Positions 10,916 through 19,534 are shown, numbered from the stretch's first letter. The stretch is DNA of 33,789 nucleotides from Pseudomonadota bacterium (GCA_021841865.1 JAKCDM010000020.1:3103-36891), one strand, 5' to 3'. Program-made: numbers and translations. Notes: generated by a model not told the origin, from the letters alone.

Positions 10916-12042
10916 CAAAGCACCTGCACGGGAACCCGTCGCGCCAATGCGCACATCAGTTCGTAGCCCAGCGTGCCGCAGGACTCGGCGACTTCATCGA
11001 TGCCGAGTTCGTCCTGCTGATGGCGTCCCCAGCACAGCACGGGGCTGCCGACCTCGGCGGCGCGCCCGGCGGCACGCACCGGGTCGAGGTCGACGGTGAC
11101 CATGTCCATCGACACCCGTCCCACGATGCGCGTGCGCACACCGTCGACCACGATCGGCGTCCCGGTCGGCGCGTGGCGCGGATAGCCGTCGGCATAGCCC
11201 AGCGCGGCGACTCCGACGCGCATGGCGCGTTCGGCGCGGAACCCCGCGCCGTAGCCCACCGCTTCGCCGGCGGCGACCGCCTGCACACCGATGATGCGCG
11301 TGACCAGGCTCATCGCCGGGCGCAATTGCCAGTGGCCGGCGTCGGGCACCGTGCCGGTCGGAGACGCTCCGTACAGCATGATGCCAGGGCGCACCCAGTC
11401 GCCGAGCACCGCGTCGGCATCGGCGCGCGCCGGTAGCGAGCCATGCCCGTAGCGCAGCAGCGCCGCCGAATTGCACAGGCTGCGCTCGCCGGGCAGGCCG
11501 TCGGCCTCGGCGCCGAATACCTCGAGCGCGCCGTCGATTCCCTGCGCGCCGTCGGCGGTGGCGAAATGGGTCATGTGCGAGATCGCGCCGACTGCGGGGA
11601 TTTCCCGCAGGCGCTGCCAGGCCGCGCGATACTGCCCCGGCGTGAAGCCCAGCCGGTTCATGCCGCTGTTGAGCTTGAGGAACACGCGGTGCGCGCGCGC
11701 CTTGCGCCGCGACGCCAGCCAGTGGATCTGCATCGGGTCGTGCACCACGTGCCACAGGTTGAGGCGTTCGCAGGTGGCGAGGTCGTCGAGGCCGAAGCAG
11801 CCCTCGAGCAGCAGGATCGGGCCACCCCAGCCCAGCGCGCGCAGGGTTTCCGCCTCGGCCAGGTCGAGCAGCGCGAAGCCGTCGGCCCCGCGCAGCGCCG
11901 GGAACACGCGTTCGATGCCGTGACCGTAGGCATTGGCCTTGACCACCGCCCAGACCCTGGCGCGGCCCGCGGCTGCGCGCGCCCGCGCCAGGTTGTGGCG
12001 CAGGGCATCGAGCGAAATGGTGGCCTGGATCGGGCGTGACAT
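10915..12042 (-). CDS. alr: Alanine racemase
   Basis: 375 residues. This PLP enzyme of fold type III interconverts L- and D-alanine for peptidoglycan. The PLP lysine is K35 in [10 protein letters not shown]; the opposing catalytic tyrosine is Y264 in [18 protein letters not shown] at 123-133 and RPGIMLYG at 218-225 are family landmarks, and GRVSMDM at 308-314 is the usual C-terminal signature. The ATG at 12042 gives the normal family start. TACACT lies 10 bases upstream of the ATG, so the mRNA may be nearly leaderless, and no Shine-Dalgarno is visible. The stop overlaps the radA start (TGATG). The gene is divergent from lplT across 114 bases. Whether it is the biosynthetic (alr) or catabolic (dadX) form cannot be told from sequence; no dadA neighbour supports alr. 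Confidence 0.94.
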   Translation of the reverse strand: MSRPIQATISLDALRHNLARARAAAGRARVWAVVKANAYGHGIERVFPALRGADGFALLDLAEAETLRALGWGGPILLLEGCFGLDDLATCERLNLWHVVHDPMQIHWLASRRKARAHRVFLKLNSGMNRLGFTPGQYRAAWQRLREIPAVGAISHMTHFATADGAQGIDGALEVFGAEADGLPGERSLCNSAALLRYGHGSLPARADADAVLGDWVRPGIMLYGASPTGTVPDAGHWQLRPAMSLVTRIIGVQAVAAGEAVGYGAGFRAERAMRVGVAALGYADGYPRHAPTGTPIVVDGVRTRIVGRVSMDMVTVDLDPVRAAGRAAEVGSPVLCWGRHQQDELGIDEVAESCGTLGYELMCALARRVPVQVL

Positions 12043-12090
12043 GGCGTGCACCAGTGTAGTGCCTTCGCCCCCTGCGCCCGGCGGGTGCTG

Positions 12091-12099
12091 TGCTATAAA
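12091..12099 (+). promoter_or_regulatory. Extended -10 promoter candidate for lplT
   Basis: TGCTATAAA reads as an extended -10 (TGN plus TATAAA, one mismatch from TATAAT). It is an AT-rich island in the GC-rich gap between the divergent alr and lplT genes, 57 bases before the lplT ATG. No good -35 is seen at the normal spacing. Confidence 0.4.
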
Positions 12100-12156
12100 G
12101 ATCCGTTCCCGCACAGGCCAGCAGCGCCGCCGCGGCTGCGCTGTTCGCATCACGGA

Positions 12157-13488
12157 ATGAAAAAAGGCTTTTACTGGATCATGGCGGCGCAGTTCTTCTC
12201 GTCGCTGGCCGACAATGCCCTGCTCATCGCGGCCATCGCGCTGCTGGTCCAGTTGAAGTCCCCGGGCTGGATGACCCCGCTGCTGAAGTTCTTCTTCACG
12301 GTGTCCTACGTGCTGCTGGCGCCGTTCGTCGGCGGTTTCGCGGACTCGCTGCGCAAGGGCCAGGTCATGCTGATCACCAACCTGGTCAAGCTGCTCGGTC
12401 TGCTGCTGATGCTGTTCGGCACGCATCCGCTGTGGTCCTACGCGGTGGTCGGCCTGGGAGCTGCCGCGTATTCACCTGCCAAGTACGGCATTCTCACCGA
12501 GCTGCTGCCGCCGCAGCAGCTGGTCGCGGCCAACGGCTGGATCGAAGGCACCACGGTCGGTTCGATCATTCTCGGTACCGTGCTGGGAGGCTTCCTGGTC
12601 AGCCAGCAGGCGGCCGCGTGGCTGCTCGGCATCGCGCCGGCGCACGCGCTGGGCATGCATGACGCGGCCGACGCCGCGCTGGTCGTGATCGCCGTGGTCT
12701 ACGTGGTCGCCGCGCTTTGCAACCTTCGCATTCCCGACACCGGTGCTCGCTATCCGCACCAGACCATCAATCCCCTGCGGCAGATGGCCGAATTCGTGCA
12801 TTGCACGCGCGTGCTGTGGAGCGACCGGCTCGGCCAGATCTCGATGGCGGTGACCACGTTGTTCTGGGGGGCTGGCGCAACCCTGCAGTTCATCGTGATC
12901 AAATGGTCCGAGGCGGCGTTGGGCCTGAACCTCAGCAACGCGGCCGTACTGCAGGCCACCGTGGCTTTCGGAATCGCGCTCGGCGCGATGTTCGCCGCCA
13001 CGCGCGTACCGCTGAAGAACAGCCTGCGCGTGCTCCCGGTGGGACTCGGCATGGGCGTGGTGTGCATGGTGGTGGCGCTGTACTCGCGCGACGTGGTTCC
13101 GGACCTGCAATTTTCGATCGGCAACCTGCACCTGCCGCTGTACCTTCTGCTGGCGGGGATGTTCATGGTGCTCATCGGAGCCATGGCCGGCTATTTCGTC
13201 GTGCCGATGAACGCTCTGCTGCAGCACCGAGGGTACGTGCTGCTTTCCGCCGGGCATTCGATCGCGGTGCAGAACTTCAATGAAAACGTCAGCGTGCTGG
13301 CCATGCTCGGGCTGTACTCGCTGCTCATCAGCCTGGATCTTTCGGTGCGCTCGACCATGATGCTGTTCGGGGTGTTCATGGTCGGCAGCATGTGGCTGGT
13401 GATGCGCTGGAACGCCTGGAACATGCGTCAGCGCGACTGGACCCAGCTCATCGGCGAGTCGCGCCATCCGGCGTCGCACCAGTCCTGA
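12157..13488 (+). CDS. lplT: Lysophospholipid transporter LplT (MFS)
   Basis: 443 residues with about 12 hydrophobic segments. The start [30 protein letters not shown] is the typical LplT opening (here residues 1-30), and the ATG at 12157 is chosen for that; an upstream in-frame ATG would add unrelated sequence. LplT flips lysophosphatidylethanolamine across the inner membrane so that it can be re-acylated. [12 protein letters not shown] near residues 107-118 and NEN(V)[10 protein letters not shown] near the C-terminus are family landmarks. In enterobacteria lplT is followed by the acyltransferase aas; no aas gene or fusion is seen here, so the acyltransferase must be elsewhere if the pathway is the same. 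The next gene starts 17 bases downstream on the same strand. Confidence 0.88.
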   Translation: MKKGFYWIMAAQFFSSLADNALLIAAIALLVQLKSPGWMTPLLKFFFTVSYVLLAPFVGGFADSLRKGQVMLITNLVKLLGLLLMLFGTHPLWSYAVVGLGAAAYSPAKYGILTELLPPQQLVAANGWIEGTTVGSIILGTVLGGFLVSQQAAAWLLGIAPAHALGMHDAADAALVVIAVVYVVAALCNLRIPDTGARYPHQTINPLRQMAEFVHCTRVLWSDRLGQISMAVTTLFWGAGATLQFIVIKWSEAALGLNLSNAAVLQATVAFGIALGAMFAATRVPLKNSLRVLPVGLGMGVVCMVVALYSRDVVPDLQFSIGNLHLPLYLLLAGMFMVLIGAMAGYFVVPMNALLQHRGYVLLSAGHSIAVQNFNENVSVLAMLGLYSLLISLDLSVRSTMMLFGVFMVGSMWLVMRWNAWNMRQRDWTQLIGESRHPASHQS

Positions 13489-13505
13489 TCCCGTCGGGCA
13501 TCGCC

Positions 13506-14333
13506 GTGAATTCCTTTCGCCTGGGCCCGCTGTTGCTGCCATTGACCCCGCTGCTGTTGCTGCTGGCGTGGTGGCTGGCCGACCTGCTGGCGGGCGCCGT
13601 CGCGCGTCGCGATGCTCCAGGTGCCGACGCCCGCCCGGGGCCGGCGCTGCTGGTCGCCGCGCTGTGCGGGCTGCTGGTGGCGCGCGCGGTGTTCGTCGTG
13701 CGCTGGCTTGCGCAGATGCACGGCGCGCTCGCGATGCTCGACCTGCGCGACGGCGGCTTCGACGCCACCGCCGGCTGGCTGGCGGCCGGGTTGGTGCTCG
13801 TGCTGTGGGGGCTGCGCCGCGCCCGCCTGCGGCGCGCGCTGGGTGCGGGCTTCGCCGCAGCGCTGCTGGTCACGCTGGCCGGGCAGGCGCTGATGCGTGC
13901 GCTGCAGCCGGCGCCGCGACCGCTGCCGGTGCTGGCGCTGCGCGACCTGCAGGGCAGGCGGCTGGCGCTGGACAGCCTGCGAGGGCGTCCGCTTGTGATC
14001 AACCTGTGGGCGACCTGGTGCCCGCCCTGCAGGCGCGAGCTTCCGATGCTGCTGCAACGCGCAGCGACCGAGCGCGATGCTCGCATCGTGCTGGCCGACC
14101 AGGGCGAATCGCCGCAGGCCGTGCGTGCGTTGCTGGGCGAGCTCGGCCATGCCGACGCCCCGCAGGTCGTGCTCGACACCCGGCGCGCGCTGGCCGCCTA
14201 CTACGACGCCCCCGGATATCCGACGACGCTGTTCATCCGCCCCGACGGAAACCTCGACCGCATGTACGTCGGCGAGATGTCGGCGGCGACGCTGCAGCAG
14301 GGCATCGCGCGCCTGCGCGCGCAGGCGCGATGA
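13506..14333 (+). CDS. Membrane-anchored TlpA-like thiol-disulfide reductase with multi-pass N-terminal domain
   Basis: 275 residues from the GTG at 13506; no ATG fits unless the protein starts deep within lplT. The first 140 residues or so hold about four hydrophobic segments (near 8-28, 45-65, 83-100 and 107-128). The rest is a periplasmic thioredoxin/TlpA domain with the redox motif WCPPC in NLWATWCPPCRREL, the cis-proline region YDAPGYPTTLFI, and RPDGNLDRMYVGEM. Such proteins reduce or oxidise disulfides of exported proteins, often for cytochrome c maturation or oxidative stress. The stretch VARAVFVVRWL followed by LDLRDGGF in the membrane part recalls the front of prolipoprotein diacylglyceryl transferase (Lgt), but the protein is too short to be Lgt. 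Its stop overlaps the EamA gene start (ATGA). The exact partner is unknown. Confidence 0.82.
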   Translation: MNSFRLGPLLLPLTPLLLLLAWWLADLLAGAVARRDAPGADARPGPALLVAALCGLLVARAVFVVRWLAQMHGALAMLDLRDGGFDATAGWLAAGLVLVLWGLRRARLRRALGAGFAAALLVTLAGQALMRALQPAPRPLPVLALRDLQGRRLALDSLRGRPLVINLWATWCPPCRRELPMLLQRAATERDARIVLADQGESPQAVRALLGELGHADAPQVVLDTRRALAAYYDAPGYPTTLFIRPDGNLDRMYVGEMSAATLQQGIARLRAQAR

Positions 14334-15313
14334 CGACGACGGATTCGCGTGCCACGCCGTGGCTGGCGGTCGCCGGGCTGGCGCTGAGCGCGCTGGTGTG
14401 GGGCCTGTCGTGGTGGCCCGTGCGCCACGCGCACGCGCTGGGCGTGCAGCCGCTGTGGACCACCGCGCTGGTGTACGTGCCGGGCACGCTCGCCGTCGTG
14501 CTGGCGCGCCCCGCCGCGCTGGTGCGCGTGCTGCGCAGCCGCCAGCTGTGGCTGGTGGCGCTGTCCGCGGGGGGCGCCAACGTCTGCTTCAACCTCGGCG
14601 TCGCGCTCGGCGATGTCGTGCGCGTGGTGTTGCTGTTCTACCTGATGCCGGTGTGGGCCACGCTGCTGGCGCGCCCGCTTCTCGGCGAGCGAGTCGGCCC
14701 TGCCGGCTGGCTGCGACTGGCGGTGGCGCTGTGCGGCGCGCTGGTCGTGCTGTGGCCGCACGACGGCGGCTTGCCGCTGCCGCGCCAATCCGCGGATTGG
14801 CTCGGCCTGTGCGGCGGAGCGTTTTTCGCGCTGAACAACGTGCTGCTGCGGCGCTGCGCGGACGAGGCGGCGCCGCCTCGCATGCTGGCCATGTTCTGCG
14901 GCGGCCTGCTCTGCGGCGCCGCGCTGGCCTGGCTGTCGCAGCGCCTGGGCTGGGCGCCGGCTCTTCCCGCGCCCGACGCTTCGTGGCTGCTGCCGGTGGG
15001 CCTGCTCGGGCTGGCCATGCTCGCCGGCAGTTTCGGACTGCAGTACGGCGCGGCGCGCCTGCCGGCCGCGCTGACGGCGGTGATCATGATGCTGGAGATC
15101 GTGTTCGCGAGCCTGAGCTCGGCGTTGCTGGGCGCCAGCCATCCGGGCCCGCAGGCCCTGGCCGGCGGCCTGCTGATCGCGCTCGGCGTGGTGTTCGGCG
15201 CGCTCGCCGAGGCGCGTGCCGAGCGTCGCGCCGGGGCCGCGTCGCGGCCCGGCGAGGAGCACAATGACGGCGTGCACGGCGCGGCGCATGCCGCGCGGAG
15301 GAGACCACGATGA
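14330..15313 (+). CDS. EamA/DMT-family transporter
   Basis: 327 residues with about ten hydrophobic segments in two similar halves, the EamA (formerly DUF6) layout of the drug/metabolite transporter superfamily. It is an inner-membrane protein; members export or import amino acids, nucleotides and other metabolites, and the substrate cannot be read from sequence. The first half begins LALSALVWGLSWWPVRHA (about 17-34), where WG is the typical start of an EamA repeat; the second begins DWLGLCGGAFFALNNVLLRR. The C-terminal 35 residues are charged and likely cytoplasmic. Its ATG overlaps the stop of the TlpA-like gene and its stop overlaps the ATG of the glutathione peroxidase gene, both as ATGA, so the three are tightly coupled. 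Confidence 0.88.
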   Translation: MTTTDSRATPWLAVAGLALSALVWGLSWWPVRHAHALGVQPLWTTALVYVPGTLAVVLARPAALVRVLRSRQLWLVALSAGGANVCFNLGVALGDVVRVVLLFYLMPVWATLLARPLLGERVGPAGWLRLAVALCGALVVLWPHDGGLPLPRQSADWLGLCGGAFFALNNVLLRRCADEAAPPRMLAMFCGGLLCGAALAWLSQRLGWAPALPAPDASWLLPVGLLGLAMLAGSFGLQYGAARLPAALTAVIMMLEIVFASLSSALLGASHPGPQALAGGLLIALGVVFGALAEARAERRAGAASRPGEEHNDGVHGAAHAARRRPR

Positions 15314-15864
15314 CGGCCTGGACCCCGGCCCCCGAAGGCACGGTCGGCGATGCCCCCGGCGCGCCCGCCGGCACCACGCTGTTCGATTTCAGCGCGCGCG
15401 ACATCCACGGGCAGCAGCAGCCGCTGTCGCGTTGGCGCTCGCAGGTGCTGCTGGTGGTCAACACGGCGAGCGCCTGCGGCTACACGCCGCAGTACGCCGG
15501 ACTGCAGGCACTGCAGCACGCCTACCGCGCGCGCGGCTTCAGCGTGCTGGCCTTTCCCTGCAACCAGTTCGGCGCCCAGGAGCCCGGCTCGGCCGCGCAG
15601 ATCGAGGCCTTTTGCGAAAGCAACTACGGCGTGGAGTTCCCGCTGTTCGACAAGATCGACGTCAACGGCGCCCACGCCCACCCGTTGTGGCGCTGGCTGA
15701 AGGCGCAGGCCAGCGGGGTGCTGGGCACCGAAGCCATCAAGTGGAATTTCACCAAGTTCCTGGTCGGGCGCGACGGGCAGGTGATCCGGCGCTACGCGCC
15801 GCAGACCCAGCCGGACGCGCTGCGCGCCGACATCGAGATGGCGCTCGACGCCGACGCCGCCTGA
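15310..15864 (+). CDS. Glutathione peroxidase family protein (cysteine type)
   Basis: 184 residues. The ATG has a strong GGAGGAGA Shine-Dalgarno 6 bases upstream, inside the EamA gene. The thioredoxin-fold peroxidase carries the catalytic set C56 (NTASACGYTPQY), Q86 (FPCNQFG), W145 and N146 (KWNFTKFLV). It reduces hydrogen peroxide or lipid hydroperoxides; bacterial cysteine forms (BtuE/Gpo type) generally prefer thioredoxin over glutathione. A resolving cysteine could be C84 or C102. No signal peptide is seen, so it is probably cytoplasmic. It is the last gene of the TlpA-EamA-peroxidase run, and its strong ribosome site suggests it is made in larger amounts than its neighbours. It faces paaY across a hairpin. 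Confidence 0.92.
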   Translation: MTAWTPAPEGTVGDAPGAPAGTTLFDFSARDIHGQQQPLSRWRSQVLLVVNTASACGYTPQYAGLQALQHAYRARGFSVLAFPCNQFGAQEPGSAAQIEAFCESNYGVEFPLFDKIDVNGAHAHPLWRWLKAQASGVLGTEAIKWNFTKFLVGRDGQVIRRYAPQTQPDALRADIEMALDADAA

Positions 15865-15878
15865 GCGGCGCGGCGATC

Positions 15879-15904
15879 GGACACGGCCCGGGGGCGCCGG
15901 GTCC
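15879..15904. terminator. Hairpin between convergent gpx and paaY, possible two-way terminator
   Basis: GGACACGGC pairs with GCCGGGTCC (9 bp, one A-G mismatch) around an 8-base loop. It fills the 46-base gap between the two convergent stop codons. No T run is visible. Confidence 0.45.
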
Positions 15905-15910
15905 GCGCCT

Positions 15911-16531
15911 TCAACCGGCTTCGGCCCCGTCTCGCTCGCGCAGCGCCACCAGCGGCTGCACTTGCGGCGCTCGCAGCCGAGCGCGCTGTGCCGGCATCTC
16001 GCGCAGCGGCTCGACCTCGTGCAGGCTTTGAAGGCAGCGCACGGCGAGGTCCTGGTAGGTACGCGTGCCTTCGTCCTTCCAGGCCATTTCCTGCTCCGTC
16101 AGCGCGCGCCTGATGCGCGCCGGCACGCCCGCCACCAGCGTGCGCGGCGGGATCACCATCGCCGCCGGCACGAAGGCGCAGGCGGCGACGATGGAACGCT
16201 CGCCGACCTCGGCATCGTCCATGACCACGGCGTTCATGCCGACCAGCGCGTCGCGATGCACGATGCAGCTGTGCAGCACGGCTCCATGGCCGATGTGTCC
16301 TCCGGCGTGCACGATGGTGTCGTGCCCGGGAAAGCCGTGCATGACGCAGGAGTCCTGCACGTTGCTGCCTTCGTGCAGCACGATGCGCCCGAAATCGCCG
16401 CGCAGGCTGGCGCATGGGCCGACGTAGCAGCCGGGGCCGACCTCTACGTCGCCGATCAGCACCGCGGTGGGGTGCACGTAGGCGCTGGGGTGGACCACGG
16501 GTACGACGCCGTCGATGGAATAGCAGGGCAT
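15911..16531 (-). CDS. paaY: Phenylacetate degradation protein PaaY (hexapeptide thioesterase / gamma carbonic anhydrase fold)
   Basis: 206 residues from the ATG at 16531. [21 protein letters not shown] is the normal PaaY start, so longer in-frame starts are not needed. The left-handed beta-helix is seen as hexapeptide repeats from about residue 14 to 150 ([16 protein letters not shown], and so on). H65, H82 and H87 in VMHGF and HIGHGAVLH fit the zinc ligands of the gamma-class carbonic anhydrase fold. In E. coli PaaY is a thioesterase that frees CoA from the ring-opened and trapped intermediates of phenylacetate breakdown. The C-terminal 50 residues extend beyond the helix as in other PaaY. 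It is divergent from paaG, with the candidate PaaR operator between them. A general YrdA-like protein is the alternative, but the cluster makes PaaY much more likely. Confidence 0.9.
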   Translation of the reverse strand: MPCYSIDGVVPVVHPSAYVHPTAVLIGDVEVGPGCYVGPCASLRGDFGRIVLHEGSNVQDSCVMHGFPGHDTIVHAGGHIGHGAVLHSCIVHRDALVGMNAVVMDDAEVGERSIVAACAFVPAAMVIPPRTLVAGVPARIRRALTEQEMAWKDEGTRTYQDLAVRCLQSLHEVEPLREMPAQRARLRAPQVQPLVALRERDGAEAG

Positions 16532-16575
16532 GGGTTCGCGGCCTGGGTCAGGGTTTGTACGGAGGGGGCACGGAC

Positions 16576-16605
16576 TTGTCGCGGCCAAAGGTTCGAGCCT
16601 AGTAT
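16576..16605 (+). promoter_or_regulatory. Candidate promoter for the paaG-Z operon
   Basis: TTGTCG (16576-16581) and TAGTAT (16600-16605) are 18 bases apart, each with 4 of 6 consensus bases. The -10 overlaps the left edge of the palindrome, as expected for a repressor-controlled promoter. The leader would be about 160 bases. Confidence 0.4.
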
Positions 16606-16624
16606 TGACCGACCGGTTGGTCAA
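16596..16624 (-). promoter_or_regulatory. Candidate promoter for paaY
   Basis: On the minus strand TTGACC (16624-16619, 5 of 6 consensus bases) is followed 17 bases later by TAGGCT (16601-16596, 3 of 6). The -35 lies inside the palindrome, so one bound repressor dimer could close both directions. Confidence 0.35.
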
Positions 16625-16626
16625 TA
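16603..16626. promoter_or_regulatory. 24-bp palindrome, candidate PaaR (TetR-family) operator
   Basis: The half-site reads TATTGACCNACC, and the whole is symmetric about 16614/16615 except for one base pair of positions (16611 and 16618). An inner core ACCGGT is fully symmetric. It is the only strong palindrome in the 240-base gap between divergent paaY and paaG, and a TetR-family gene of PaaR type lies within the same operon. PaaR repressors of betaproteobacteria are known to bind ACCGNNCGGT-like palindromes before paa genes and to release on phenylacetyl-CoA; the assignment here is by position and symmetry. Confidence 0.75.
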
Positions 16627-16771
16627 TTGCGCTGCGGGGTCCGCGCCCGGCGGCGGCGCATGCGAGGGCCGCCGGGCCCGCTTCGTCGTATTCCGGCCGA
16701 GGGCGTCGCTTGCGCCGCGGCCTGCCTTGCATCGTCCCGTCGAGTCCGTCCCATTCGAGTCCGCCCCATCC

Positions 16772-17572
16772 ATGACTGCCAGTGCTGTTCCCGTGTTGCT
16801 CAGCGAGCGCGATGGCGCCGTGCTCACGCTGCGCCTGAATCGCCCCGAGGCGCTGAACGCGCTCGATGCGCGGACCTGCGAGGCGCTGCTGCTGGCGCTC
16901 GACGCGGCGGCGGTCGACCCGCAGGTGCGCTGCGTGGTGCTGGCCGCGTCGGGGCGCGCGTTCTGTGCCGGCCAGGATCTGCGCGATCCGGCGGTTTCTC
17001 CCGAAGGCGGGCCGAAGGACCTGGGCGCCGTGGTGTCCGAGCGCTACAGGCCGCTGGTGTTGCGCCTGCGCTCCATGCCGGTGCCCACGCTGGCCGCGGT
17101 GGGTGGCGTGGCGGCGGGTGCCGGCGCGGCGCTGGCGCTGATGTGCGATGTCGTGCTGGCGCGGCGCCAGGCCTCGTTCCTGCAGGCCTTCGCGGCCATC
17201 GCGCTGATTCCCGACAGCGGCAGCACCTGGGTGCTGCCGCGGCTGGTCGGGCGCGCGCGAGCGCTGGGCATGTGCCTGCTGGGCGACAAGCTGTCGGCGG
17301 CGCAGGCCGAGCAATACGGGCTGATCTGGAAATGCGTCGACGACGAGGCCTTCGAGTCCGAGGTGGCGGCGCTGGCGCGGCGCCTGGCGGCGCAGCCGTC
17401 GCGAGCGCTGGCGCGCACGCGCGAATTGCTCGACGCCGGGGCGGCGAGCGGTCTCGAACAGGCGCTGGATGCCGAGGCGGCGGCGCAGCGCGAGCTGGGC
17501 TTCGCCGCCGATTTCACCGAGGGCGTGACGGCATTCGCGCAGAAGCGTCCGCCGCGCTTCGTCGATCGCTGA
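16772..17572 (+). CDS. paaG: 2-(1,2-epoxy-1,2-dihydrophenyl)acetyl-CoA isomerase PaaG
   Basis: 266 residues of the crotonase fold. PaaG turns ring-1,2-epoxyphenylacetyl-CoA into oxepin-CoA, and also shifts double bonds later in the path, in the cytoplasm. The oxyanion-hole segments are AFCAGQDL (63-70) and GGVAAGAG (111-118). The acidic residue D148 in [17 protein letters not shown] fits the catalytic aspartate of PaaG. The ATG at 16772 gives the normal family start near [17 protein letters not shown]; no Shine-Dalgarno is obvious. It is the first gene of the plus-strand paa operon, about 145 bases after the candidate operator, and a strong hairpin follows five bases after its stop. A general enoyl-CoA hydratase (PaaF) is the main alternative, but the DSGSTW signature and the neighbours favour PaaG. 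Confidence 0.9.
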   Translation: MTASAVPVLLSERDGAVLTLRLNRPEALNALDARTCEALLLALDAAAVDPQVRCVVLAASGRAFCAGQDLRDPAVSPEGGPKDLGAVVSERYRPLVLRLRSMPVPTLAAVGGVAAGAGAALALMCDVVLARRQASFLQAFAAIALIPDSGSTWVLPRLVGRARALGMCLLGDKLSAAQAEQYGLIWKCVDDEAFESEVAALARRLAAQPSRALARTRELLDAGAASGLEQALDAEAAAQRELGFAADFTEGVTAFAQKRPPRFVDR

Positions 17573-17576
17573 GCAC

Positions 17577-17607
17577 CGCGCCGTGCCGGCCCGCCCGGCA
17601 CGGCGCG
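17577..17607 (+). other. Perfect 13-bp hairpin between paaG and paaI
   Basis: CGCGCCGTGCCGG and its exact reverse complement enclose a 5-base loop (CCCGC). It begins five bases after the paaG stop and has no T run after it, while the operon continues on the same strand. It may stabilise or help process the paaG part of the mRNA, or cause partial termination. Confidence 0.75.
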
Positions 17608-17672
17608 CGTGCAGCCCGACCCCAGGCGCGCTCGCGCGCGCCTGCCCGCCTCTTCCTGCCGGAGAAACACCC

Positions 17673-18167
17673 TTGTCCTCATCCCCATCCCCCGCAGATG
17701 CGCAAGCCCAGCGAGTCGCCGAACGCGTGCGCGAGGTCATGCTGGCCGAAGACCACGCCACGCGCGCGCTGGGCATCGAGATCGCCGAGGTCGGTCCGGG
17801 GCACGCGCTGGCGCGCATGCAGGTGCGCCGCGACATGCTCAACGGCTTCGGCATCTGCCACGGCGGGCTGATCACCACGCTGGCCGATACGGCGTTCGCG
17901 TACGCCTGCAATTCGGCCAACCACGTCACCGTGGCGGCCGGCGTCAGCGTGGACTTCGTCGCCCCCGCGCACGAGGGAGACCTGCTCAGCGCGCATTGCG
18001 AACAACGCACGCAGCAGGCTCGCACCGGGGTGTACGACGTGCTGGTGCGCAACCAGCATGGCCACACGGTCGCGCTGATGCGCGGGCGATCGCACCGCCT
18101 GAAGTCGCGCCAGGTGTTCCCCGACGAGACCGCGGGCGGCGCCGGGCAGGGCGCGCTGCGGGCCTGA
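17673..18167 (+). CDS. paaI: Phenylacetic acid degradation thioesterase PaaI
   Basis: 164 residues from a TTG at 17673. GGAGA lies 7 bases upstream of the TTG and no in-frame ATG exists before residue 23, so the TTG is well supported. The protein has the hotdog fold; H63-G64-G65 and D72 in [15 protein letters not shown] are the active-site set of the PaaI family. It hydrolyses hydroxyphenylacetyl-CoA and similar dead-end CoA thioesters, which returns CoA when the ring path stalls. The first 20 residues are Ser/Pro-rich and the last 20 Gly-rich; both ends look disordered. It is separated from paaG by a 100-base gap with a strong hairpin and is followed by paaK after 36 bases. Confidence 0.92.
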   Translation: MSSSPSPADAQAQRVAERVREVMLAEDHATRALGIEIAEVGPGHALARMQVRRDMLNGFGICHGGLITTLADTAFAYACNSANHVTVAAGVSVDFVAPAHEGDLLSAHCEQRTQQARTGVYDVLVRNQHGHTVALMRGRSHRLKSRQVFPDETAGGAGQGALRA

Positions 18168-18203
18168 CCCAGCACCCCGAACGAACCACGAGGAGACACA
18201 GCC

Positions 18204-19529
18204 ATGAACCAGGCCCGAAGCGCCGCCGGCGTTGCGCTCGACCCGATCGAGACGGCGAGCCGCGACGAGATCGGCGCGCTGCAGTTGCAGCGCCTGCGCC
18301 AGACCCTGCGGCACGCCTACGACAACGTGCCGCACTATCGCCGGGCCTTCGACGCGCGCGGCGTGCACCCGGACGACCTGCGCAGCCTCGACGATCTGTC
18401 GCGCTTTCCGTTCACGACCAAGTCCGACCTGCGCGACAACTACCCCTTCGGCATGTTCGCCGTGCCGCGCGAGCAGATCGTTCGCGTGCACGCGTCGTCC
18501 GGCACCACCGGAAAGCCCACGGTGGTCGGCTACACGCGGCGCGACATCGATACCTGGGCCGATCTGGTGGCACGTTCCATTCGCGCGGCGGGCGGCAAGC
18601 CGGGGGACATCGTGCACGTGGCCTACGGCTACGGGCTGTTCACCGGCGGGCTCGGAGCGCATTACGGGGCCGAGCGCCTGGGCTGCACCGTGGTGCCGAT
18701 GTCGGGCGGCCAGACCGAGAAGCAGGTGCAGCTGATCCGCGATTTCCGCCCGGACATCATCATGGTCACGCCGAGCTACATGCAGGTGATCGTCGAGGAG
18801 TTCGCGCGCCAGGGGCTCGACGCCCGCGAATGCTCGCTGCGCGTGGGCATTTTCGGCGCCGAGCCGTGGACCGAGGCCATGCGCGCCGAGATCGAGCACA
18901 AGGCCGGCATCAAGGCCGCCGACATCTACGGGCTCAGCGAGGTCATGGGCCCTGGCGTGGCCAGCGAATGCGTGGAGACGCAGGACGGCCCGGTGATCTG
19001 GGAAGACCATTTCTACCCCGAGATCATCGACCCCGTCAGCGGAGAGCCGTTGCCCGAGGGCAGCGAGGGCGAGCTGGTATTCACCAGCCTGACCAAGGAG
19101 GGACTGCCGATCATCCGCTACCGAACGCGCGACCTCACGCGCCTGCTGCCGCCGACGGCACGCGCGTTCCGGCGCATGGGCAAGATCGTCGGTCGCAGCG
19201 ACGACATGCTGATCGTGCGCGGGGTCAACATGTTCCCGACCCAGGTCGAGGAGATCGTGCTGCAGCACGAGATGCTGTCCGGCCAGTACCAGATCCACCT
19301 CAGCCGCGACGGTCACCTCGACCGCGTGGAGATCCACTGCGAGGTGCAGCCCGAGCATGCGCAGGCCACCGAGGCGCAGCGCGAGCAGGTCGCGCAATGG
19401 GTGGCGCATCGAATCAAGACCCTGGTCGGCCTGAGCACGCGCGTGGTCGTGCTGCCTCCCGATTCCCTCGAGCGCACGCTGACCGGCAAGGCGCGCCGCG
19501 TGTTCGACCACCGCCCGCGCACGGCCTGA
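18204..19529 (+). CDS. paaK: Phenylacetate--CoA ligase
   Basis: 441 residues, a normal length. It joins phenylacetate to CoA using ATP (through an adenylate), the committing step of the aerobic hybrid pathway, in the cytoplasm. The adenylate-forming motifs are SSGTTGKP at 98-105, YGLSE at 242-246, RYRTRDLT from 305, GRSDDM from 330 and [12 protein letters not shown] at 339-350. GAGGAGACA lies upstream of the ATG, a good ribosome site. It sits between paaI and paaR, with only five bases before the paaR start, so the ligase and the repressor that senses its product are made from one message. Confidence 0.96.
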   Translation: MNQARSAAGVALDPIETASRDEIGALQLQRLRQTLRHAYDNVPHYRRAFDARGVHPDDLRSLDDLSRFPFTTKSDLRDNYPFGMFAVPREQIVRVHASSGTTGKPTVVGYTRRDIDTWADLVARSIRAAGGKPGDIVHVAYGYGLFTGGLGAHYGAERLGCTVVPMSGGQTEKQVQLIRDFRPDIIMVTPSYMQVIVEEFARQGLDARECSLRVGIFGAEPWTEAMRAEIEHKAGIKAADIYGLSEVMGPGVASECVETQDGPVIWEDHFYPEIIDPVSGEPLPEGSEGELVFTSLTKEGLPIIRYRTRDLTRLLPPTARAFRRMGKIVGRSDDMLIVRGVNMFPTQVEEIVLQHEMLSGQYQIHLSRDGHLDRVEIHCEVQPEHAQATEAQREQVAQWVAHRIKTLVGLSTRVVVLPPDSLERTLTGKARRVFDHRPRTA

Positions 19530-19534
19530 CCTCC

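Noticed and set aside
16532-18205. A long N-terminal extension of paaY on the minus strand
   Set aside because: The extension is antisense to paaG and paaI and has no recognisable domain; the normal PaaY start is the ATG at 16531.
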